Made by a program: the position numbers and the translations under genes. A stretch of DNA of 64,000 nt, taken from contig KN817637.1 of assembly GCA_000827495.1 (NCBI GenBank), positions 1 to 64,000 of the forward strand, in the 5' to 3' direction. Of this stretch, positions 31,360 through 40,625 are shown piece after piece. This DNA is from Hypholoma sublateritium FD-334 SS-4. Taxonomy: Eukaryota > Basidiomycota > Agaricomycetes > Agaricales > Strophariaceae. Every line of letters starts with the position of its first letter. Positions within the stretch are counted from its first letter, which is position 1. Under the pieces are notes generated by a model. That model did no database searches, had not been told where the DNA came from, and saw only the letters and a list, made by a program, of their open reading frames with translations.

Positions 31360-31830
31360 TCACATACGATACACGTAAGGGATCTCTTGAAAGATGTCTT
31401 GCGAGGTCTTCAAGGAGTTGACCACGTTATTGCGTAGAGTCTCGTTTTTCCCGGCAAAGTCGCTGGCGAAGTCCTCGCGCATCAGGAAAGCCTTAAAAGA
31501 TGATCGAGGCGAAGCGAAAGCCATACGATCCCGTTCAGAAGGNGTTGTAGAATTGTAAGAGGCTACGGACAAGGTTTCGTCTCTTGCTAGCAGTATCCGA
31601 TCCAGTTTGTTGAAGTTGCGACGGATTTGGACGACGGCTACTGAGCACCTTCGTTGTAGAATTATAAAGGCTGCGACCATTATTTCTCGGTTGTCATTCC
31701 AGGCTAGCGAACGAATCAATTCGAAATCCTTGTCGACAACAAAAGATTGTGAATTGGTGCTAAAGAAGTAGTCGGCGAATAGGCCAAGGATCTGGGATAA
31801 GGCGAGGACTATTCGCGCGTATGCGTCCAG
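31360..31830 (-). CDS. ORF0 extension (ORF0b), in frame with ORF0 and gag
   Basis: About 156 codons between two in-frame UGA codons (31833-31831 and 31362-31360). There is no good ATG start near its beginning, so it is likely the continuation of ORF0. The sequence looks helical and amphipathic (LALSQILGLFADYFF, RSLAWNDNREIMVAAFIIL, VVQIRRNFNKLDRILLAR). I do not recognise a family. One N falls at 31542. Confidence 0.6.
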   Translation of the reverse strand: MDAYARIVLALSQILGLFADYFFSTNSQSFVVDKDFELIRSLAWNDNREIMVAAFIILQRRCSVAVVQIRRNFNKLDRILLARDETLSVASYNSTXPSERDRMAFASPRSSFKAFLMREDFASDFAGKNETLRNNVVNSLKTSQDIFQEIPYVYRM

Positions 31831-32730
31831 TCAAGCGTGCAAGGAGTACTTGATTTTATTTAGGTACGGGAAGGGGACCATGTCTTCTACTTTGAGGGAA
31901 ACCTGACACATATTATCAACCGCTTCCTGTAACGAGCTCCAATGGCAATCTTTCTCCGGTAGCGTCCATCTCATAACCAGGGCTCGCAGGGCGATAGCTT
32001 CGGCTGCTGGGCGATTAGGTAGAAGACCGTTTACCGCACCAAACGGAGCCAGTGGATCCTCATCCTCCCATTGATCCCAATGTTCATGGTATCGTTCTAA
32101 GGAAGCATGGATGGATTCGTCGTAAATAGGAAATTGTTTCATGACGGCAATTCCTTCGAAGATCGAACGATGAGGAGTCATCATTCTAGTTTCTACCGCC
32201 TCTAACTCTTCGCCCGGAGTAGAAGAAGATGGGTCGGGCGCAACGAGCGTTTCTCCCGCCGGCCCGCTAGTAGGATCCTTCAGATTCCTAGGCACGGAGG
32301 TACGACTAGTAGCCTTAGAAGGCGTACTAGCGACAACCCCGTAATCCATAGGCCTCTGAATGTCCACAGCGGGGGCTGGATTAGTTCGTCGTACTGCGGA
32401 AACCGGAGTACCCGTCTTAGTGTGACCGGAAGGGGCAAATTCTTCTACAAGAGGTCGCCCAGACGTGAGTACTCTGGGCGGTCGTGCTGAGGCTTCCAGA
32501 CTCGTTGGCCCGTCCTTCGATTCCGACGGTCCACGGGCTGGAGAGGTAGGAACAGGCGATTCCACAGGCGTCGGCATTTGCGCCGATCTCGTTTGTTCAG
32601 CCATCTGCGACGATTCAGCGTAGGCGGCAGCAACTTTCGAGTTGCTAGTGCTTCGAGCCTTCGAAGCTTTGGGGGCCGCGAGCGGAGGGTGGACAGGAGG
32701 GTCATTGACAGCCGCCGTTTTGGGGGGCAT
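31831..32730 (-). CDS. ORF0: pre-gag protein of unknown function
   Basis: 299 residues from the first in-frame ATG at 32730 (MPPKTAAVNDPPV; the frame itself is open from 32880). The first two thirds are Pro/Ser/Thr/Ala-rich and probably disordered. The last 110 residues are more ordered (IFEGIAVMKQFPIYDESIH ... NMCQVSLKVEDMVPFPYLN). It ends at UGA 31833-31831, followed by CUG, and the frame continues open into ORF0b. It may be an N-terminal Gag extension (matrix-like) or an accessory factor; no homologue comes to mind. Confidence 0.6.
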   Translation of the reverse strand: MPPKTAAVNDPPVHPPLAAPKASKARSTSNSKVAAAYAESSQMAEQTRSAQMPTPVESPVPTSPARGPSESKDGPTSLEASARPPRVLTSGRPLVEEFAPSGHTKTGTPVSAVRRTNPAPAVDIQRPMDYGVVASTPSKATSRTSVPRNLKDPTSGPAGETLVAPDPSSSTPGEELEAVETRMMTPHRSIFEGIAVMKQFPIYDESIHASLERYHEHWDQWEDEDPLAPFGAVNGLLPNRPAAEAIALRALVMRWTLPEKDCHWSSLQEAVDNMCQVSLKVEDMVPFPYLNKIKYSLHA

Positions 32731-32880
32731 ATCCAGGAGGAAGGAAGGATAATTCGAACGCGCGGTCTCAGAACTATAGGCAGTAGCCGGTTTAAGAGGG
32801 GATCCAAGGGTTCGGTTCCTCTCTCGATCAGGGGGGCATAGCTCAATTATTTTTAATGCGAATGGGAGAGTTTTCGCCAA

Positions 32881-33603
32881 AACCTTTTGCGCCGAGCTGT
32901 TATCTAATTCATCGATTCACATTGTGGTCAATCAGTGACGGAGAGTACGAATACGGTTCTGCACCCGATAGCTTTGCGAAGCGAGGACGTCTTGTGAGAC
33001 GTCAACCCGCTAGCTCGGCGCCCGAGCACTTCAACGAAGATCGCATAGCGTTCATCCATCTCAAGGCTCGGGGGGGGTTACAGAATCCGTAACCGATTCT
33101 CGATCGTAAGGTTCGGGTCTGCAGAGCAGTCACCAAACCTACAGATCCTTCCGTTCGTTTTTCAGCGGGGGCACGATTTCCGGCAGTCCGCTTCCAACGA
33201 TTTTCGACATCTTCTTGATTGAGTAAAACGAGTTGAAAGCTGAACAGGTTCGGCTCGAGGGCGCGTTAGTTTCGTCAGGGCGCTATCCGTTTCGGCTAGG
33301 ATCAAGATAGCGAGAAATAGTCGTCCGATTGAGCGAACGGTCGAAACATGGATAGTTCATGTGAGAGTTGCGGTGAGAGATTTCAACCGTAAAGAAGGGA
33401 TTGCTATCGATCGACCTTCTCAACGGTCTCAAGCTCCGGTCCTCTGCAGGGATATCTTATCGATGTCACCTGCATTGGAGGGGAGGGTAAGAGTCTCTCT
33501 CTTCGCGGGCGACGTTTGCAACAACACGTGATTTCTGGTTCGTCGGGCGTCGTCGGGATTGACGCACGAATCTTCGGGCTACCTCAGCGCCTTTCGGTGA
33601 GGT
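32881..33603 (-). other. Gypsy 5' untranslated leader
   Basis: The segment between the PBS and ORF0 has no conserved coding frame. It presumably holds the packaging signal. A plus-strand ORF of 78 codons (32856-33092) is taken as chance. Confidence 0.45.
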
Positions 33604-33620
33604 CCGCGGTGCCCCCACCA
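33604..33620 (-). promoter_or_regulatory. Gypsy primer-binding site
   Basis: One base inside the 5' LTR the minus strand reads TGGTGGGGGCACCGCGG, complementary to a tRNA 3' end ...TGCCCCCACCA. The implied acceptor stem (GGGGGCA...TGCCCCC) is like that of many tRNA-Ala, but I cannot assign the primer without the genome's tRNAs. Confidence 0.7.
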
Positions 33621-33621
33621 T

Positions 33622-33971
33622 TGTGACGCCGCGTGGGTAAAGGACCTCGGAGGGGCTGAGTAGCCACGGAATTCGTAGGAGGGAGCGCTCAAGGCGTCGA
33701 CCTCCTGTCTAAGTACCTTGTAACTCTAGGTAGAGATCGTGTCTCCCTCGATCGGGGGGCAGCAAATGGGTGCCCAGCCTTAGTGATTAGAACGGGGGGG
33801 TTCTCATGAGTACGGAGNGGGGCGACGGACAAGAAATCAAGTGTTAAAAGCTAAGTACAAAACATATGAGCTCGACAAATATATCTACGTATTAGTAATC
33901 AAATCACGCGACGTGAGCTCAATGTAGCGATCAAGAGTTGCCGATGAAGTAATTATGTACCCTTCGTCACA
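33622..33971 (-). repeat. Gypsy 5' LTR
   Basis: 350 bp, matching 21324-21673 except three CpG-site transitions and one N (33819). The right TSD AGAGT is at 33972-33976. Confidence 0.93.
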
Positions 33972-36461
33972 AGAGTTCAAGTTTGGTCACAGTGTTTGAG
34001 TATGATCAATGCAGTAGCTTACCTGTAAAAGATTCTCATAATCCCGCGCGCCTAGTTTCTTCAATTCCGAAACATTGTTTGTGAAGCGCCGTATCGAGTC
34101 ACGTCCAAACGTGGGCATATCACGAAATCTTATTTTCAAAATTGTCAGATGATGAAAGTTAGGCCTTCAAGGAACTTTACCTTTGGTTCAATAGGTCAGT
34201 AGACCCGTGGATACATTCTAATATTCTGAGAAGGTGAATGAAAACCTTCTTCCAGACCCCAAGCTCAAACTCATGCATGAAGTCGACTAAAAACATAGAA
34301 AATAAATTGAATCCAAAGCGAGAAAGTTTATCTGAAAAAGCATTCTAAATGACAAATATTGAGCTCACAAATACTGTATAAATGAATGAAATAAAGACCT
34401 GAGTTGGAACTAATGATTCTGGTTTGAGTAAGCGCTGCACCATTACACTGTCAACCGTACGGTTATTTTGATAGATTATTTTGCGGGCGTCTGTGATTTT
34501 GGCTCGGTAATGCTGATCACCTACCCGAGCAAGGTCTCTGCGTTGATTTCGGTCGTCTGTGGTTCCTAGTAGATGTGCGCGACCTTTCGGGATGAGACAC
34601 TGTGGACATGGACAAATACCCATGTTACGAATGCTGCTGAGAAGAACTCTGAATTGCTATGTCAGATATGTTTGTTCCAACGAAAACATGAGACCAACTT
34701 CTCTGGGTAATCTGCCGAGTAGGCAAATATTCTAAAATAAAAGCGCCGTTTAACACCATCGCAACATTCGATCACAACACCGTGCTCATAAGCCTTCAAA
34801 AAGTCATCATCAAGCAATTCTTTCCATTGCGCATGGAAGAACTCCCGCTGACAATGAGTCATAAATGCTTTGCTAGGACCTTTGCCGCCGCAGTGCAACG
34901 CTGTAAAGTCATTAAATTCTGACGGCATCTACTTGAACCGCGAGGTATTAGAATGATATCTCATTTTGATTTTATTGGATAGAAAAATCACACCTTCTGA
35001 AAGTATGCCATATGGTTACAAAGATTACAATTTGGTTTGCATCTGCAATATTTTGATTCATTTCCGAAATACATATAACAAGGCCAAAGAGATGCGTTCC
35101 CAAATGACGTGAGATGAGTGCTGTCAGAGCCGAACATGAGGCCGACTAAAACTCTTGGTAGAGAACATCCAGGCTCTGCAGCAAGCACCTGTATTTCCTC
35201 GTGTGCTTCTAGAAATGCGGGAGACGTGTATAGTTCTCCATGCACTTTGATATACTCCGGATTTGGGATGTTCCTTCGCCGCCATCGGAGTTCATACGGT
35301 TCGAGGTGGAAGTGAGGAAAGTTTTGTGTATTGGCCATTTTTTCCTTTAAAACGGATACGATGCTTCGGTGGCGAAATGGCGGAAAAGTATATGGTTGAA
35401 GACCTGGGTTGAGCGCATTTTTGGAGAAGGGAATAGATAAAGTTATTGTTGTTTCTTTCCATCCAGCGTCCGGCTGGTCAAACCACGAGCCCTCAGAGTC
35501 GGGAGAGTCTCCTAGGCGTGCATTGAGGGAATCCCACGGCACGTCTCTGATGTCCGCGGGAACGAACGACTCATCAGATATGATATTCATTAAATTCTTG
35601 AAGTCTTCCTTAGATTTTTGTAGTCCTCCATTCCAGTACCATTCTCCAAGCAAGAAAGCGTTCTTGTTGGGGTATGGCTGAAAGAGCTTTGTTGAAAGGG
35701 GTTCGACTTTGTCGCCGTCAGATGTCGATGGTGATACGTCGGAAAATTGCAATTCTGATTCGGGGTCGTGCGAAGGAAAATTGACGGTGAAATACTGTCG
35801 GAAAAGGCCAAAAATGTTACATGGTGATTTCAGAATCTGCCGTGTTGGTAGCTGGACCTGATGAGAACCAGTAGAAATAAGAATGGGAATAGAACTCACA
35901 GAAACCACCGGTTCAGCGACAAAGGGTGGAGGTAGACCAGGCAGTTGCACCGGGAGATCCACGCGGTAACGCAAAGGCAGGCGCTTTTCTCGGCGTGGCC
36001 GACGCTCTGCAAGAGAAAGTGAGCTTTCGGCTTCCATATCTTCGGAAACACTGATGGGATTGGTTTCCACCTATAGATGAATAAAATCAGCAAAGGCACA
36101 CTAACGTAGCTTACAAACTCACGTCAACTGGAGGCTCCGCTGGCTGTAGATTGAGCTGGGGTAATTGCTCTTCTTCGGGTGGGTTCAAGGCAGTTCGAGA
36201 TTTCTTCCGCATGTATGCCTCCTTAGCTAATTCCAGAGCACTTGCCATTCTCTTCCTTTGAGGTCGACAACTTCTGATATGAGTGCTATATGCATTGGAC
36301 TGCGCAAAATTACGGCCGCAGGCTAAACACAGAAGTTCAGAGGGGCCGAAGCTTGCATCGGTCACAACTTGCTGGTCGTTCATTGGATATTGGCTCCTCA
36401 GTGGCAGCCGCTGTGGGGAATCGGTGCTTTCGTATGCAATGCTATGAGTATCGCTCAAGGA

Positions 36462-36692
36462 TTGTCCGTAAAATTACAGACAACCAGGTGAAAATCAGAA
36501 GACCGACTGTGAGATCACAGGCAGCTATAGGGAGGGATGAGGGAGTACTACTGTAGACTAGCCGTTGTGAATTCACAACGAGTCTGACTCGGAGTCGCGT
36601 CTCGGCCATGGTTGCCCGTCTCGTACTAAGCAGTAAGTAGTAACGTACTAGTTGAAGGAGAAGTCACCTGTATGGACCCGTGACGGTCACAG
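36462..36692. repeat. Palindrome cluster A (four sites)
   Basis: Short inverted repeats with a central 2-nt spacer: 36462-36483 (TTGTCCGTAA/TTACAGACAA), 36507-36520 (CTGTGA/TCACAG), and 36563-36580 (CGTTGTGAATTCACAACG, a perfect 18-mer). A fourth at 36678-36692 has a 3-nt centre (CCGTGA/TCACAG). They lie between the divergent Plavaka gene and the 36747 gene. They match clusters B, C and D. Confidence 0.7.
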
Positions 36693-36746
36693 TGTGTTGC
36701 GCCGTGTCAACCAGAATATGATGACACTCCTCAGCATCCTACTCCA

Positions 36747-37957
36747 ATGGCGGTGTCCGCTGCTGACCTTCTGGACTATATGGAGGACTTTGACTGGGCT
36801 AGCTTTAATGACATCCGCTTAGACGACGAGTCAATCGAAAATGACCTGGCCGTTGTGGCTAACCACCGTCTCCAAGTCGCTTTCAACGCTGCGGAGCAGC
36901 ACTACCTCCACGGCGCCCCCGAAGGCACCTTGGCGTCTACGCCCAGCGGCCGTGGTTTTACCGCATATGTTGTCTTCAGTGGCCGAAAACGTGGAGTCTT
37001 CAGGACTTGGTGAGTGGCTGCTTGCACCGTTTGGCTTTGCTGAGAGTATCTAACGACGACTTGAAGGGCCGCGACCCACTACCAGGTCGTCAATTTCCCA
37101 GGCTGCTCGTATACCGGATATAAGACGGTTCAGGATGCCAAAAATGCATGGCTATACGCTTGTGCTAGCAAAGTGGTTGGTAGGCCGTCCGTGCACCCTA
37201 GCACTGACATCAATTCACCCCTCCCCCATGCGCCTATAACGATGCCTACGGCGATGCGCTACAATCTCAGTCGCAGCGCCGTAGACCCCACATCATTGTC
37301 ACCTTTCACACCTCTGTCACCCTCTACTTCGTTTACGTTGACACCACCGTCTATCACACCTGAAACGCCCTCCCTCTCGCCGCCCTCAGTGGTCTCTACT
37401 CCTGTTCCTCCATACACATCGCTGGCCTCTTCACCCAGGCGTTTTGTTCCCGTGGCTGAAGACGAACCAACAACTTTCAGCGGATCTTCAAGGTCCAGCA
37501 CTGCAATGGCCACCGCGCGCCAGAGCTCAACGGATGTGCGGGCCGTGCCGACCAATGCCCGCGGTGAGTACCGAATTCCCACAGCAGCACTTAACATTGT
37601 GCACAATGCACCAATTTATGACTCCAGGACGCCAGTTGCAACTACAGGCGCCCTCTTACGCAATGTTCTGCAGCCTCGCCTCCCCACTGAAGGACTTAAC
37701 GATGATGAAATATGGTGGGTGGTTCTTGAGGGCTTGCAACCAGGGGCTTACCAGGGCTGGTGAGTTGCCTACCTGCTGCTTGTAAGATCCCATCACCCAC
37801 TACCTGCAGGCGCGCGGCATATTCCGCAGCAGGCAGTGGACTCCTGCCCATAGTGGTCAAGAAATCGACCACCCATATGCAAGCTCTTGCAGCATTTGGG
37901 CAAGCGTCGATGCAGGGGCTTGTTTTCTTCCATACCCCACCACCCCCGCCTACGTAG
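36747..37957 (+). CDS. Protein with two RNase H1 N-terminal (viroplasmin-like) domains
   Basis: Three exons: 36747-37009, 37067-37759 and 37810-37957, with GTGAGT donors, matching phases and 367 residues. Domain 1 (about 70-123) is split by intron 1: YVVFSGRKRGVFRTW continued by ATHYQVVNFPGCSYTGYKTVQDAKNAW. This is the pattern of the RNase H1 N-terminal/cauliflower mosaic virus P6-type domain, which binds RNA-DNA or double-stranded RNA. Domain 2 (about 297-355) is split by intron 2: IWWVVLEGLQPGAYQGW then a degenerate remainder. Between them is a Pro/Ser/Thr-rich linker. There is no catalytic RNase H domain. Such orphan proteins are multicopy in Agaricomycetes. Both introns interrupt the same Trp codon context (TG|G), which suggests an internal duplication of the domain with its intron. 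Confidence 0.7.
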
Positions 37958-38102
37958 CAATTTTTTGTAATAATACTGCCTATGTGAATGCATGACCTGT
38001 AACGCGAAATTTGCATTGCTTCCTTGCCCCCCTCCACACGCACCTCTACCCGAGCGAGTTATATATTTCATTCCTATCGAGCAACTGACTGACACCATTT
38101 AG

Positions 38103-40524
38103 ATTCAGAGCCGCGCCCTCTGTGTCATACACGCTCAACTTCCACACCCACCTCTTCTCGTCGCTCCCGCCGCCATTTGCAATTGGCTTCAAAGCCCTTT
38201 GCTCTTCCCTCCTTGGCTCTCCACCTGAAGATCCAGATGATAGTTCACACGAGATACTTGTCCAGCAGTACGATCCAGGCGACTATCCCGAAATATGGAG
38301 ACAGTTTGAAGTGCTCGGTCAGATTGAGCGATATGAAAGTGATTGCGAGTGTGGCGTATGAGAGGATTGAAGATCATGTACTATCAACGTGTACTGGGGA
38401 ATGGGGGAAGCTGATGCTGGAGGAATTGCGCTCTTGGATGACTGATAACGTGGCACCGTAGGCGATGCATGTTTATACGCATGGGGCGTCGACGCGTTCG
38501 TGTGTTTTTCCTTGTGCCCACTATATCTGGCTGACGGCCTCGCAGCTGAGGAGGCTAAAAGTATGCTTCATGGGGCAGGATCGTGCTTTGATTCTCATAT
38601 CAACAAGACACTCTGCGATTTACGGTGTGTCCAATTTTGTACCTCATTCTCATGGCGTTACTGATGTCCTTCACTGGACATCAGAGATATTCGACATTAT
38701 CATTGACTTCCCGGACTCTATGGGTGCGTTGCAGGACCTCCGATATTGCGTCCAACGGATCGACCAGCGCGCCAACCTTGTCCGAGCACTCCGCAAATCG
38801 TGTGTGATTTCTTGTTAAGTCCTTGCCAACCACATTTAATAACCAGCATCAGGAAAGCGAAGCGGCTCCTCCACCCCGGCACGGACACACGATTGATCTT
38901 GCAACATTATGTAGCAACCATCAAGTGTTTGCGTATTGTCGACCCACCAGGAGTGGTCTTGTTCAAAGTTGCAGATCCAATTTGACGATATCTAAGGCAG
39001 GGTCTCATCTTACGGAATAATAAGCTTGGAACTGACGAAAATTTTCATTTCAGAGAACGGCCAGACACAATCTGATGCATTGTAGCCAATCTGGTAGGCG
39101 ACGACGATTCTGGCGACACACTCGTCGACGAGTCCGAGCCCGTACAGCCGCTGCAGCAGCCGGAGCTGGAGGACTATGGGGACCCGAATTGGGAGCCGGA
39201 GCCCATAGATGCTGGGCCAGGTGCGTGGCAGCATGGTGTCTGTGTCTTGCTTCCTTCGCGCTAAGGCGTGGTCACTCTAGAGTATAGGACAAACAAGCCA
39301 AGTGATGTTATCAGCACACTGGTCAGCATCTACGACTCGAAGGACTTCTTCGCGAAGGAGCTGCAGGACCTCCTGGCGCAGCGTCTCCTGGCCATCAGCG
39401 ATGCTGGCGAACGAGTCGAGCGCGAGGTGTGTCTGTGAACGCTGCTGCGTACGATTGAATGACTTACGGGGCTTCCGTTCCCAGCGCCGAAACATCGAGA
39501 TTTTAAAGATTTGTTTCGGCGAATCCGCCCTACAGCTGTGCGAGGTCATGCTGAAGGATATGACGGACTCGAAGCGCATCAACGTGCATGTAGAGTCCCA
39601 GAAGGCGTCTGCGGTGCACCCAACCATCATTTCGCGCCATTTTTGGCCAGCTCTAGAATCAAGCGATATGGTTCTCCCTGGGCAGTTCCAGCAGTACGTC
39701 GTACTGTAGTCATTTCCGGCGGCTGAAGTGAATTAGAAGGTTTGTAGGTTGCAAGATGAATACGCTCGCGAGTTCCATGTGTTCAAGCCGGACAAGAAGC
39801 TTAAATGGCTTCCCCATCTCGGGACGGCTCATCTGGAAATCAAGCTAGAAGATCGGACCTTGGAGGTTGACGTGCCGCCTCTAGAAGCTGCATTCATCGA
39901 GCTGTTTTCGCGGAAGAGTACGCATGCCTTGGCTATTCATTGTATTGGACCTAATGTCATTGTCCAGACACATGGTCTCTCGATGAGTTGATCAAAGCTG
40001 TTGGTTCAGTCACCCGTAGCGCTGTGATCAAGGCGCTCTCTACCTGGGTCGACCATGGGGTGTTGAAAGAAGAACCGGAGAATACATTCATCCTGCTGGA
40101 ACGAGCCGAAGAAGGCGGTGTGGCCCGCGAGTACAGGCCAGGTTTGCTACATTATTCTCTCCAACGCCATTTAAATTAATCTATCTCTACTTCAAGTTCC
40201 TACTGCCGAGGAAGCACCACCCTTGATGACCCCGCAGGACCAGCAGGCCGAGCAGATGCGAATGTATTGGAAAGTACGTATCCCTTCTCACTATATGTCA
40301 GTATCACCGAACCTCACGGATCCACTATTCTATCACTATTCAATCAGTTTATTGAAGGCATGCTTACTAACTTGGGTACGCTGCCCATGGACCGCATCCA
40401 GACGACGCTCAAATCCGCACCTGGCTATGACCGGACAGTCGATCAGCTCTCGGCGTTCACGGAGGCTGCACGGAGGGAAGGACTTGTCGTTGTACGAGAC
40501 GGGATGTGGAGATTGAATAAGTGA
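38103..40524 (+). pseudogene. APC2: APC2 pseudogene (anaphase-promoting complex subunit 2)
   Basis: APC2 is the cullin-like scaffold of the anaphase-promoting complex ubiquitin ligase. About 11 exons retain clear homology: ...EIWRQFEVLGQIERYE, LRSWMTDNVAP, HINKTLCDLR, RLLHPGTDTRLILQHYV, KPSDVISTLVSIYDSKD, the cullin segment FKPDKKLKWLPHLGTAHLE, TWSLDELIKAVGSV, and the C-terminal APC2 winged helix ending GMWRLNK (stop at 40524). The N-terminal part is missing. Breaks: a 2-nt loss near 38338-38343, TAG at 38459-38461 where the family has Trp, TGA at 38983-38985 and at 39073-39075 where Arg is expected. Since APC2 is normally essential, an intact copy should exist elsewhere. Sequencing error cannot explain three separate nonsense changes easily. 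Confidence 0.85.
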
Positions 40525-40625
40525 ACGGTACTGCATTTGATAATACGCCTAAAAGTGTTGTATGTATCAACTAAATACTTCTTGTACATAGAATAACATA
40601 GATCGGCCGTCCATTGCAATGCACG

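Larger units (their letters stand above)
21324..33971 (-). mobile_element. Large Ty3/gypsy chromodomain retrotransposon with extra ORFs
   Basis: 12,648-bp minus-strand element with 350-bp LTRs (TGTGAC ... GTCACA) and the 5-bp TSD AGAGT (21319-21323 and 33972-33976). Order 5' to 3': LTR, PBS, leader, ORF0, ORF0 extension, gag, pol (PR-RT-RNase H-INT-chromodomain), ORF3, LTR. It is about twice the usual size for a fungal chromovirus, because of ORF0, the long leader and the 896-codon ORF3. It is inserted in an intron of the Plavaka transposase gene. LTRs differ at only three called positions plus one N, so insertion is fairly recent. Confidence 0.93.
19349..36383 (-). pseudogene. Plavaka-family transposase gene, split by a gypsy insertion and frameshifted
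   Basis: Plavaka elements are CACTA-related DNA transposons expanded in Agaricomycetes. The ATG is at 36383. Exon 1 (to 36123) encodes a zinc finger CLACGRNFAQSNAYSTHIRSC. Exons 2-6 (36070-34994, 34928-34699, 34648-34399, 34344-34181, 34128-34023) carry GSDSTHLTSFGNASLWP, AHWK/AQWKELLDDDF, CDGVKRRFYFRIF with SADYPEK, CPCPQCLIPK and VDFMHEFELGVWK. After the 12.6-kb gypsy insertion, reading resumes at 21311 (CSIPVFEGLLPEPHN, WHALAKLRQHTD) and continues through exons to FADRDMVMRYHWGLGIGHTYSH and an Asp-rich tail, with the stop at 19349. One extra T in a T run (minus strand, 20142-20145) shifts the frame between HPFLYGRV and EIGIYHVNVVY. I could not identify the element's terminal inverted repeats. 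Confidence 0.82.

Noticed and set aside
38983..39075. UGA as a reassigned sense codon in this organism
   Set aside because: Intact genes here (44456-47067, 52962-54589, hAT, 36747-37957) have no internal TGA, and the APC2 relic also has TAG and a frameshift; decay explains the stops better.
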